A stretch of DNA of 64,000 bases, from NCBI RefSeq assembly GCF_900114035.1, contig NZ_FORP01000007.1:186001-250000 (forward strand), in the 5' to 3' direction. The notes beneath the pieces were generated by a model. The model made no database searches. It had not been told where the DNA came from and saw only the letters and a list, made by a program, of their open reading frames with translations. The DNA is from Amycolatopsis sacchari. GTDB lineage: Bacteria; Actinomycetota; Actinomycetes; Mycobacteriales; Pseudonocardiaceae. Shown one piece after another: positions 7,503-15,447 of the stretch. The first letter of the stretch is position 1. Each line of letters begins with the position of its first letter. Made by a program: the position numbers and the translations under genes.

Positions 7503-8474
7503 ATGCCCACGGCAGTGCAGATCCACCGGACCGGCGGCCCGGAAGTGCTGGAGGTCGGCGAGGTCGAGGTCGGCGATCCGGGTCCCGGGGAGCTGCTCGT
7601 GGACGTGCGCGCGGCCGGCGTCAACTACATCGACACCTACCACCGCAGCGGGATCTACCCGGTGGAGCTGCCCGCCACGCTCGGGATGGAGGGCGCGGGC
7701 ACGGTCACGGCGGTGGGTCCCGACGTGACCGGGTTCTCGGTCGGTGACCGCGTCGCGTGGCAGGGGCACTTCGGCAGCTACACGAGCCGAATCAGGGTGC
7801 CCGCCGCGATCGCCGTGCGCGTGCCCGAAGGTGTGTCCGACGAGACCGCGGCGGCGCTGATGCTGCAGGGCATCACGGCGCACTACCTCGTCCGCTCCAC
7901 CTACGAGGTCGAGGAGGGCGACGCGGTCCTGGTGCACGCGGCGGCGGGCGGGGTCGGCCTGCTGCTGACGCAGCTGGCGAAGGCCAGGGGCGCGCGGGTC
8001 ATCGGCACCGTGTCCACAGAGGAGAAGGAGCGGCTGGCGCGCGAAGCCGGGGCGGACGAGGTGATCCGCTACGACCAGGTCGACTTCGCCGAGCGGACCC
8101 GCGAGCTCACCGGCGGCGAGGGCGTGGCCGTGGTGTACGACGGCGTCGGCCAGAGCACGTTCGACGGCAGCATCGCGAGCCTGCGCGTGCGCGGCGTGCT
8201 GGCGCTCTTCGGCGCGTCGAGCGGCCCGGTCCCGCCGATCGACCCGCAGATCCTCAACCGCGGCGGCTCCCTGTACCTGACGCGCCCGACGAGCGTGCAC
8301 TACGTCCGCACGCGCGAGGAGCTCGACTGGCGCGCCGAGGAGCTGTTCTCGTCCGTTGTGGACGGTTCGCTGACCGTCCGGATCGGACACCGCTACCCGC
8401 TGGCCGAGGCGCGCCAGGCACACGAGGACCTCCAGGGTCGCAGGACGACCGGGAAGCTCCTGCTGCTGCCGTAG
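7503..8474 (+). CDS. qor: NADPH:quinone oxidoreductase (MDR superfamily)
   Basis: Zinc-free medium-chain oxidoreductase of 323 residues that reduces quinones with NADPH. It has the QOR pattern: N-terminal GroES-like domain with AAGVNYIDTYHRSGIYP, GMEGAGTV, then a Rossmann domain with HAAAGGVGLLLTQLAKARGARVIG and the quinone reductase signature near GVAVVYDGVG. The zinc-binding Cys/His residues of alcohol dehydrogenases are absent. ATG follows a GAGGAGA ribosome binding site. A gene of this type occupies the same place in M. tuberculosis (Rv1454c, recalled). It ends one base before the convergent FAD monooxygenase. Confidence 0.94.
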   Translation: MPTAVQIHRTGGPEVLEVGEVEVGDPGPGELLVDVRAAGVNYIDTYHRSGIYPVELPATLGMEGAGTVTAVGPDVTGFSVGDRVAWQGHFGSYTSRIRVPAAIAVRVPEGVSDETAAALMLQGITAHYLVRSTYEVEEGDAVLVHAAAGGVGLLLTQLAKARGARVIGTVSTEEKERLAREAGADEVIRYDQVDFAERTRELTGGEGVAVVYDGVGQSTFDGSIASLRVRGVLALFGASSGPVPPIDPQILNRGGSLYLTRPTSVHYVRTREELDWRAEELFSSVVDGSLTVRIGHRYPLAEARQAHEDLQGRRTTGKLLLLP

Positions 8475-8475
8475 T

Positions 8476-9963
8476 TCAGCTGCCGGGCGCTCCGGCCCAC
8501 CGGCGCAGCGCGGTTTCGAGCCCGTCCGCGCCGGTGGCGCCGGTGGCCCAGGCGATCACCCCGTCCGGGCGCACCAGCACCCCCACCGGTGTCGCCTGGT
8601 CGTCGGCCACGACGGTCACCCGCTTGCCCCAGGGGGCGGCGAGGCGGGTGAAGGCGCCGTCCGGCGTGCGGTCGAGCAGCAGGAACCCGCCGCCGTGGGC
8701 GTGGTCGGCCAGCCGCGTGCCGTCCGCCAGCGCGAGGTCGGGCAGGAAGCGGCCGACCAGCGGGTGGTCCCCGGGCAGGTCGGTCCGCTGCGTGACCCCG
8801 GAGATCATCTTGACGGCGTAGGTCGTGCCGTCGCGGGTGCCGAGCAGGTCGGCGACGACCTGCCGCAGTGCCGCCGATTTGGGGTCCCCGCGCAGCACCC
8901 CGATCTGCGCGCGGGTCCAGTCCAGCACCCAGGCGCCGAGGGGCCGGCGCTCGGCGTCGTAGGTGTCGAGCAGGTCCTCGGGCGCCCACCCGGCGATCAC
9001 GGCGCCCAGCTTCCACCCCAGGTTCACCGCGTCACCGACACCGAGGTTGAGCCCCTGGCCGCCGAACGGCGGGTGGACGTGCGCGGCGTCCCCGGCGAGG
9101 AACACCCGCCCCGACCGGTAGGTCGCGGCCTGGCGGGTGTTGTCCGTCCAGCGGGTCGGCTCACCGCGCAGCGCGGTCAGCGTCACGTCGGTGCCCGAAA
9201 CCCGGCGCAGGCTGGCCTGCACGTCTTCGAGGGTGACCCGTGCCGAGCGGTCGGCGGGGCCGCCGTCGAACTCCACCGTGGCGATCCGCCCCGGCTGGGG
9301 TCCGTAGCGGTACGCCCCGCGCTCCGACCAGGTCCACCCGTCGGCGAGCTGCCCGGGGTCGGCGATGTCGGCGATCGCCTGGTAGCCGGTCATTTCCGGG
9401 TCGGTACCGGGGAAGTCGATGCCCGCGAGGCGGCGCACGGTGCTGTGCCCGCCGTCGCAGCCGACGAGCCACCCGGTGCGGATGGTGCCCGCGCTCGTGC
9501 CGACGAGCACGCCGTCGCCGGTGTCCTCGAGCGAGGTGACCTCCACCCCACGGCGCACCTGGACGCCGAGACGCGCGAGGTGGCCGGTCAGCAGCGACAC
9601 CAGTTGCGGCTGCGGCACCAGCCTGGCGCGGTCGGCCGAGGCGTAGGCGGCGAGGTCGGGATCGGCCCAGTCCACCTTGCCTGGGTCCAGCACCACGCCC
9701 GCGAAGTGCCCGGTGAAGCGGGAAGCGCCGACGACCGAGCCCATCCGCTCGACCACCTCCCGGTGCACCTGCTCGGCGGCGGGCAGCAGGCCGCGGCGGT
9801 CGAGCACACCGGCTGTCGGCACGTTGATCGACTGCGCCTTCATCGCCTTGTCCGGTTCGTCCCGCCGTTCGAGCACCCGCACGGTGGCCCCGGAAAGCGC
9901 CAGCTCCGCGGCGAGCAGGAGGCCCACGGGCCCGGCTCCGACCACGGTCACGTCATTAGTCAC
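8476..9963 (-). CDS. FAD-dependent aromatic monooxygenase (PgaE/RdmE-like)
   Basis: Class A flavoprotein hydroxylase of 495 residues. Motifs: dinucleotide-binding GAGPVGLLLAAELALSG at the N-terminus, the DG-type GCDGGHSTVRRLAGIDFPG, and FAD/ribityl-binding LAGDAAHVHPPFGGQGLNLG. A C-terminal thioredoxin-like domain follows, as in polyketide and phenol hydroxylases. The GTG at 9963 lies exactly 7 nt after a -10 box with a perfect TTGACA -35 box 17 nt further up, so the start is leaderless. An inverted repeat fills the promoter spacer. No biosynthetic or catabolic partner is adjacent; an inducible detoxification or hydroxylation role is an inference. Confidence 0.92.
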   Translation of the reverse strand: MTNDVTVVGAGPVGLLLAAELALSGATVRVLERRDEPDKAMKAQSINVPTAGVLDRRGLLPAAEQVHREVVERMGSVVGASRFTGHFAGVVLDPGKVDWADPDLAAYASADRARLVPQPQLVSLLTGHLARLGVQVRRGVEVTSLEDTGDGVLVGTSAGTIRTGWLVGCDGGHSTVRRLAGIDFPGTDPEMTGYQAIADIADPGQLADGWTWSERGAYRYGPQPGRIATVEFDGGPADRSARVTLEDVQASLRRVSGTDVTLTALRGEPTRWTDNTRQAATYRSGRVFLAGDAAHVHPPFGGQGLNLGVGDAVNLGWKLGAVIAGWAPEDLLDTYDAERRPLGAWVLDWTRAQIGVLRGDPKSAALRQVVADLLGTRDGTTYAVKMISGVTQRTDLPGDHPLVGRFLPDLALADGTRLADHAHGGGFLLLDRTPDGAFTRLAAPWGKRVTVVADDQATPVGVLVRPDGVIAWATGATGADGLETALRRWAGAPGS

Positions 9964-9999
9964 GAACACCGTTCTACACACGAACAGTGTTCGTGTCAA
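9960..9999 (-). promoter_or_regulatory. Consensus promoter with a palindromic operator for the FAD monooxygenase
   Basis: On the minus strand TTGACA (9999-9994), a 17-nt spacer and TAGAAC (9976-9971) precede the GTG at 9963. The spacer holds a perfect 19-bp palindrome, ACACGAAC-AGT-GTTCGTGT (9978-9996). A weaker copy (CACGAAC-ACC-GTTCTAC) follows at 9961-9977, over the -10 box and start codon. A TetR-type repressor site is the likeliest reading; no regulator gene is next to it. Confidence 0.75.
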
Positions 10000-10017
10000 A
10001 CGCAGCCCGGACAGCAC

Positions 10018-10052
10018 TTCGGCCCGGAACCCACTCGGGGTCCCGGGCCGAA
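10018..10052 (-). terminator. Hairpin terminator of the hopanoid operon
   Basis: A 15-bp stem with one mismatch and loop ACTC begins 13 nt past the hpnH stop. No U-run follows, as is common in actinobacteria. It separates the hopanoid operon from the FAD monooxygenase promoter. Confidence 0.75.
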
Positions 10053-10065
10053 AGGGGTGCCGAAC

Positions 10066-11070
10066 CTACGCGCCCACGGCGGCGCGGATGGTCTCCTTGA
10101 GGCTGCTGGTGGTGGCGATCACGGCGGTCGGCTCGTAGCCGCAGTGCGCCATGCAGTTGGCGCAGCGCGGGTCCTTGCCGCGGCCGAACTTGTCCCAGTC
10201 CGTGTCCTCGATCAGCTCGCGCCAGGTCTTGGCGTAGCCGTCGTCCAGCAGGTAGCACGGGCGCTGCCAGCCCAGCAGCGAGTACGACGGGATGCCCCAC
10301 GGGGTGCACTCGAAGTCCCGCTTGCCCTCGAGGAAGTCGAGGAACAGCGGCGAGTGGTTCAGGCGCCACTTCTTCCGGCGGCCGTCGCCGAACGCCTTCT
10401 TGAACAGCTCCCGCGTCTGCTGCACGCCGAGGAAGTGCTCCTGGTCGGGCGCCTTCTCGTAGGCGTAGCCCGGCGACAGCTGCATGTTGTCGACGCCGAC
10501 CTCGTCGTTGAGGTAGTCCAGCACGTCGATGACGTCCTGCGGGGTGTCGGTGTTGAAGAACGTCGTGTTCGTCATCACCCGGAAGCCCTTTTCCTTGGCG
10601 AGCTTGATCGCGTCGACCGCCGCCTGGAAACCACCCTCCTTGCGCACCGACGCGTCGTGCTTCTCCTCGAGCCCGTCGATGTGCACCATCCACGCGAAGT
10701 TGCGGTGCGGCTTGAACTTGTGGATGTGCTTGGGCAGCAGCAGCGCGTTCGTGCACAGGAACACGATCTTGCCGCGCTCCAGCAGGATCCGCGTGATCTC
10801 GTCGATCTGCGGGTGCATCAGCGGCTCGCCGCCGGCGATGGACACCATCGGCGCGCCGCTCTCCTCCACCGCGCCGACCGCCTGCTGCACCGGCATCCGC
10901 TGCTTGAGCAGGTGCGCCGGCTGCTGGATCTTGCCGCAGCCACCGCACTTGAGGTTGCACGCGAACAACGGCTCCAGCTCGACGAGGACCGCGTACTTCT
11001 CCTTGCGCTGAAGCTTCTGCTTGGCCAGGTAAGCACCCAGCCGGATCGACTGCCGCAACGGCATCGCCAT
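10066..11070 (-). CDS. hpnH: Adenosyl-hopene transferase HpnH (radical SAM)
   Basis: Radical SAM enzyme that attaches the 5'-deoxyadenosyl group to hopene, giving adenosylhopane, the first step of bacteriohopanepolyol side-chain synthesis. 334 residues. The [4Fe-4S] motif CNLKCGGC has Cys38, Cys42 and Cys45; GGEPLMHP is the SAM-contacting segment; the C-terminus carries the conserved Cys-rich tail (CTPWG, RPCYLL, CANCMAHC). ATG at 11070 follows GAGGTGGGG and begins 2 nt after the stop of the HpnG-IspH gene. It is the last gene of the operon, before a hairpin. Confidence 0.97.
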   Translation of the reverse strand: MAMPLRQSIRLGAYLAKQKLQRKEKYAVLVELEPLFACNLKCGGCGKIQQPAHLLKQRMPVQQAVGAVEESGAPMVSIAGGEPLMHPQIDEITRILLERGKIVFLCTNALLLPKHIHKFKPHRNFAWMVHIDGLEEKHDASVRKEGGFQAAVDAIKLAKEKGFRVMTNTTFFNTDTPQDVIDVLDYLNDEVGVDNMQLSPGYAYEKAPDQEHFLGVQQTRELFKKAFGDGRRKKWRLNHSPLFLDFLEGKRDFECTPWGIPSYSLLGWQRPCYLLDDGYAKTWRELIEDTDWDKFGRGKDPRCANCMAHCGYEPTAVIATTSSLKETIRAAVGA

Positions 11071-11072
11071 GA

Positions 11073-12545
11073 CTACCCCACCTCCCGAGGTAACGTGAAT
11101 CGAACGTCTTCGTCGGCCACCTGGCTGTCCCGCACCGTGGTCCGGCCGAGCCCCGCCAGGCACTGGGTCAGCTCCTCCACCAGGTGCGGCGGAGCCGAGG
11201 CGCCCGCCGTGATCCCCACCCTGCGCGCACCGGCGAGCCAGCGCATGTCCACTTCGGACACGTCGTCGACCAGGTGCGCCCTCGGGCCCTGGCGTCGCGC
11301 CACCTCCACCAGCCGCTTCGAGTTCGACGAGTTCGCCGAACCGACCACGAGCACCAGGTCCGCGTGGTCGGCGACGGCCCGCACGGCCCGCTGCCGGTTG
11401 GTGGTGGCGTAACAGATGTCGTCGCGCCGGGGCGCCGACATCGTGGGAAACCTTTCGCGCAGCACGGACGCGATCTCCTCGGCCTCGTCGACCGCGAGCG
11501 TCGTCTGCATCGCGTACGCGACCTTCTCGGGGTCGCGCACCTGGACGTGCCGGGCGGCGGACGCGTCCTCGACCACGATCACCTGCTCGGGGGCCTCGCC
11601 CACGGTGCCCTCGACCTCCTCGTGGTCGGAGTGGCCGATGAGCAGCACCGTGTCGCCCCGCGAGCTGTACCGCCGGACCTCGTTGTGCACCTTGGTCACC
11701 AGCGGACAGGTCGCGTCGATCACCCGCAGGTCCCGCGCGGCGGCGGCCCGGCGCACCGACGGCGCGACGCCGTGTGCGGCGAGCACCGTCGTCGCCCCCG
11801 GGGGCACCTCGTCGACCTCCTGCACGAACACCGCGCCGAGGCCTTCCAGCCGCCGCACGACGTGGGCGTTGTGGACGATCTGCCGCCGCACGTACACCGG
11901 CGCGCCGTACCGCTCCAGCGCCCGCTCGACGATCTCGATCGCCCGGTCCACCCCCGCGCAGAACGACCGCGGACTGGCCCGCAGGATCTCCCCGCGCCCC
12001 GCCGCGTCGCACCACTCACGCAGGACCGGGGCGGCCGCCCGCAGCGAACGCAGCCCGGTGATGCCGCGCCACACGGTGCCAGGCCGCCACAGCGGGTGCC
12101 CCGGTGTGTCCACAATGGCCCGGACGACGGCGAGCGGCCCCGGTACCGACGCGAACTGCGCCGACTCCATGTCCACCGCGAGCGCCCCGCGCCGGGCGTA
12201 GGCCTCCCGTTCGACACCGTCGACGAGGTTCTCCGCCGACGCGACCGGTCCGGTGTGGACGGTCAGCCCGAGCCGCCGCAGCGCGGCCGCCAGCAACGGC
12301 GCGGACTTCAGCGGCACGGGCCCGTCCGGGCCGTCGATCTCCGTGGCCACCACGAGGTCGCCGGGCCGGACGTGGTCGGTCACCCCGCCCGCGATGCCCG
12401 CGAGCAGGACCGGCGTGGCACCGGTGAACCGCTGCGCGGACTCCGCCGCCCGCCGCGGCCCCATGCCCGTGTGCAGCACCCGCACCCCGGGGACCCGCAG
12501 CGCCGCGGCCTCCAGGTGCATCGGCGCGCACACGACTCCGCTCAT
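11073..12545 (-). CDS. Fusion of HpnG-like nucleoside phosphorylase and IspH (HMBPP reductase)
   Basis: One uninterrupted 490-residue reading frame joins two enzymes. Residues 1 to about 180 resemble hopanoid-associated phosphorylase HpnG (GIAGGV, ATEID, SAENLVD, VDMESAQFA), which removes adenine from adenosylhopane. Residues about 185-490 form a full IspH: cluster cysteines 196 (SFCAGVDRAI), 280 (DATCPLVTKVH) and 378 (DICYATTNRQ), plus AHGV, QTTL, NSSNSKRL and GITAGASAP. IspH reduces HMBPP to IPP and DMAPP, the last MEP-pathway step. ATG at 12545 overlaps the shc stop (ATGA), and hpnH starts 2 nt later. No stop codon or frameshift lies at the join near residue 185, so the fusion looks real. 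Confidence 0.93.
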   Translation of the reverse strand: MSGVVCAPMHLEAAALRVPGVRVLHTGMGPRRAAESAQRFTGATPVLLAGIAGGVTDHVRPGDLVVATEIDGPDGPVPLKSAPLLAAALRRLGLTVHTGPVASAENLVDGVEREAYARRGALAVDMESAQFASVPGPLAVVRAIVDTPGHPLWRPGTVWRGITGLRSLRAAAPVLREWCDAAGRGEILRASPRSFCAGVDRAIEIVERALERYGAPVYVRRQIVHNAHVVRRLEGLGAVFVQEVDEVPPGATTVLAAHGVAPSVRRAAAARDLRVIDATCPLVTKVHNEVRRYSSRGDTVLLIGHSDHEEVEGTVGEAPEQVIVVEDASAARHVQVRDPEKVAYAMQTTLAVDEAEEIASVLRERFPTMSAPRRDDICYATTNRQRAVRAVADHADLVLVVGSANSSNSKRLVEVARRQGPRAHLVDDVSEVDMRWLAGARRVGITAGASAPPHLVEELTQCLAGLGRTTVRDSQVADEDVRFTLPREVG

Positions 12546-14437
12546 GCCGCCTCCAGATAACGACCCAGGGCCGACACCGGGAACACGAGCCGGTACAGGT
12601 GGTAGTTGATGTAGAAGTCGCCGGGGAAGCCGGTGCCGGTGAACTGCGGCTCGTCCCACGTGCCGTCCGGCCGCTGCGTCTCCGTCAGCCACCGCACGCC
12701 ACGCTCCACAGTGGACGAGTTCCGCTCCCCCGCCGCGAGCAGCGCCAGCAGCGCCCACGCCGTCTGCGAGGCCGTGGAGTCGCCCTTGCCGATCCACGCC
12801 GGGTCGCGGTAGGAGCGCAGGTCCTCGCCCCAGCCGCCGTCGGGGTTCTGGCAGGACTCCAGCCACTCCACCGCCCGCCGGATCGCCGGATCGGCGGACG
12901 AGACCCCCGCCGCGACGAGCGCGGGCACGACGGCACCCGTGCCGTAGAGGTGGTTGGCACCCCACCGGCCGAACCAGGAACCGTTGTCCTCCTGGGCGTC
13001 CAGCAGCCACCGCACGCCGCGGCGGCACTCCTCGGTGCCCGCGAGCCCTTCGGCGACCAGCATCTCCACGACGTGCGCCGTGACGTCCGCCGACGGCGGG
13101 TCGATCACCGCGCCGAAGTCGCAGAACGGCAGTTTCGTGGTCAGCTCACGGGTGTTGTCCGCGTCGAAGGCGCCCCAGCCCCCGTCACCGGACTGCATGC
13201 CCTGCAGCCACACCACGGCGCGGCCGATGGCCTCCTTCACGCGCGGCCGGTCGGGGTGCGCGACGCGCCGCAGCGCGAGCACCACCTCGGCGGTGTCGTC
13301 GGTGTCGGGGTAGATGTCGTTGGCGAACTCGAACGCCCAGCCGCCCGGCGGGGTCGTCGGCCGCTTCACCGCCCAGTCGCCGGGCACGCGGACCTCCTCG
13401 CCCAGCAGCCAGTCCGCGGCCTTGAGCACCGCCGGGTCGTCCGCCGGCACGCCCGCGTCGAGCAGCGCGGTCACCGCCAGTCCCGTGTCCCACACCGGGG
13501 ACTGGCACGCTTCGAGCCGCCGGACCCAGCCGTCGGGCGTCTCCTCGCGGATGACGAACCCTTCGAGCCCTTCGAACCCGGCCTTCACCGCGGGGTGGTC
13601 GAACGAGTAGCCGAGCAGGTGCAGCGCCAGCAGCGAGTACACCCACGGCGGCTGGATGCCGCCCCACGACCCGTCCGCCTCCTGGCGGGCCAGTATCCAC
13701 TCGGCGGCGGTGCGCATCGCCAAGCCCCGCAGGGGTTTCACCGGCAGCTTCGCGTACGTGTGCAGCGCCTTGTCCAGGTACTCGAACGCGCCCGACCACG
13801 TCCACGGCTTGAGGTTCTTCCGCTTCCGGACCCCGGTGCGCAGTTCGTCCACACCGAACGGCAGCGGCCGCACCGGGCGCAGCGTCGACACGATCGTCAG
13901 CGGCACCACGGTCTGCCGCGCCCAGCACGCCCAGTCGTAGACGTTGAGCGGGAACCACGACGGCAGGAAGATCAGCTCCGGGGGCATGTTCGGCAGGTCG
14001 TCCCACGACCACAGGCCGAACAGCGCCAGCCAGATCCGCGTGAACACGCGGGTGGCCTCCAGGCCGCCGTTGGCCTGCACGAAGCTTTCCGCGGCGCGCA
14101 TGTGCGGCGCCTCGGGCGAGTCGCCGGCCAGCCGCAGCGCGACCCACGCCTCCACCGTGGTGGACAGGTCGCCGGGGCCGCCGTAGAAGGTGGCCCAGGT
14201 GCCGTCCTCGCGCTGCTGCGACCGGATCCACCGCGCGGCCTCCTCGGTCTCCCGCGCGGTGCGGATGCCGAGGAACTCCCGCAGCAGCAGGTCCTCGGCG
14301 TCCATCGTGACGTTGGTCTCCAGCTCGCCCTTCCACCAGCCGCCGTCCTGCTGCAGCCCCTTCAGGTGCGCGACCGCGCGGGCCAGCGTGTCGGCGGTGC
14401 TGCGGACGGGGGCCGGGGGTTCGGCGATCTGCGTCAT
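12542..14437 (-). CDS. shc: Squalene-hopene cyclase
   Basis: Membrane-associated class II terpene cyclase that folds squalene into hopene. 631 residues, the normal family length. The catalytic DTDD is at 378-381 in YPDTDDTAE, and several QW repeats are visible (for example QQREDGTWATFYGG, QEADGSWGG, GMQSGDGGWGAF, CQNPDGGWGED, QRPDGTWDEP). The N-terminal VTMDAEDLLLREFLG and central WTWSGAF segments are also typical. ATG at 14437 follows GAGGGAGG and overlaps the prenyl synthase stop by one base (TGATG). Middle gene of the hopanoid operon. Confidence 0.98.
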   Translation of the reverse strand: MTQIAEPPAPVRSTADTLARAVAHLKGLQQDGGWWKGELETNVTMDAEDLLLREFLGIRTARETEEAARWIRSQQREDGTWATFYGGPGDLSTTVEAWVALRLAGDSPEAPHMRAAESFVQANGGLEATRVFTRIWLALFGLWSWDDLPNMPPELIFLPSWFPLNVYDWACWARQTVVPLTIVSTLRPVRPLPFGVDELRTGVRKRKNLKPWTWSGAFEYLDKALHTYAKLPVKPLRGLAMRTAAEWILARQEADGSWGGIQPPWVYSLLALHLLGYSFDHPAVKAGFEGLEGFVIREETPDGWVRRLEACQSPVWDTGLAVTALLDAGVPADDPAVLKAADWLLGEEVRVPGDWAVKRPTTPPGGWAFEFANDIYPDTDDTAEVVLALRRVAHPDRPRVKEAIGRAVVWLQGMQSGDGGWGAFDADNTRELTTKLPFCDFGAVIDPPSADVTAHVVEMLVAEGLAGTEECRRGVRWLLDAQEDNGSWFGRWGANHLYGTGAVVPALVAAGVSSADPAIRRAVEWLESCQNPDGGWGEDLRSYRDPAWIGKGDSTASQTAWALLALLAAGERNSSTVERGVRWLTETQRPDGTWDEPQFTGTGFPGDFYINYHLYRLVFPVSALGRYLEAA

Positions 14438-15447
14438 CAGGCCTCCCTCGTGACGATGAACTGCGCGAGTGACAGCAGCTCCTCCCGCGCGCGGTCCGGA
14501 ATGCGGGCGTCCTCGAGCTTCTGCCTCCCCGCCGCCATCCGCCGGTAGGCCTCGTCGAGCGCCCACTTGCGCCCGCCCGCCTGCTCGACGAGCCCGGCGG
14601 CGTGCCGCACGGACTCCTCCCCCGGCGCCTCGGGCCGCGCGAGCCACTCCGCCAGCTCGCGGCCGAGCGCGCCGCCGTGGGTGATGGCGTAGGTGACCGG
14701 CAGGCTCTTCTTGCGGGCCCGCAGGTCGGAGAACACCGGCTTGCCGGTGACCGCGGCCTCGCCCCAGATGCCGAGCACGTCGTCGACGAGCTGGAACGCG
14801 AGCCCGAGGTCGGCGCCGAACCCGGCGAGCGCGTCCACGACGGGCTGCGGGGCGCCGGCCAGCACCGCGCCGATCGCGGTGCTCGCCGACAGCAGCGCAC
14901 CGGTCTTGCCCGCCGCCATGTCGAGGCACTCGTCCAGGCCCACGTCGTTGCGCTGCTCGAAGGCGACGTCGAGCACCTGGCCGCGGATGAGCTCGTTCGT
15001 GGCGTCGGCGAGCAGCCGCGCCGCGGCCACCGCGCCCGGCCCGTCACCGTCGAGCAGCACCTCCTGGGCCAGCGACAGCATCGCGTCGCCGGTGAGGATC
15101 GCGCTCGCGGCGCCCCGCACCGCCCACACCGTCGGCCGGTGGCGGCGTTCGGTGTCGCCGTCCATCAGGTCGTCGTGCAGCAGGGAGAAGTTGTGCACCA
15201 GCTCGACGGCGACCGCGCCGGGCAGGCCCACCGAGGGCTCCGCGCCGGCCGCCTCCGCCGACAGCAGCGCGAGCGCGGGCCGCACGGCCTTCCCGCCGCC
15301 GTCGGTCGGGTTGCCGTCGAGGTCGGTCCACCCGAGGTGGTAGTAGGCGATCGAGCGGCTGGTGGGGTCCAGCCGTTCCAGCGCCGCCCGCATCGCGGGC
15401 ATGATCGCCTGGCGGCCCTGGGCGAGAGAGTCGAGTACAGCGGTCAT
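14437..15447 (-). CDS. Polyprenyl diphosphate synthase (probable farnesyl diphosphate synthase)
   Basis: Trans-prenyltransferase of 336 residues that condenses IPP with allylic diphosphates. The first Asp-rich motif is DDLMD (92-96) with a Phe five residues before it, a position where bulky residues limit chain length. The second is DDVLG (222-226), a variant with Gly in place of the last Asp that I recall in other actinobacterial synthases. In this operon its likely product is the C15 farnesyl diphosphate that HpnC/D condense; GGPP cannot be excluded. ATG at 15447 overlaps the hpnE stop (ATGA). Confidence 0.93.
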   Translation of the reverse strand: MTAVLDSLAQGRQAIMPAMRAALERLDPTSRSIAYYHLGWTDLDGNPTDGGGKAVRPALALLSAEAAGAEPSVGLPGAVAVELVHNFSLLHDDLMDGDTERRHRPTVWAVRGAASAILTGDAMLSLAQEVLLDGDGPGAVAAARLLADATNELIRGQVLDVAFEQRNDVGLDECLDMAAGKTGALLSASTAIGAVLAGAPQPVVDALAGFGADLGLAFQLVDDVLGIWGEAAVTGKPVFSDLRARKKSLPVTYAITHGGALGRELAEWLARPEAPGEESVRHAAGLVEQAGGRKWALDEAYRRMAAGRQKLEDARIPDRAREELLSLAQFIVTREA

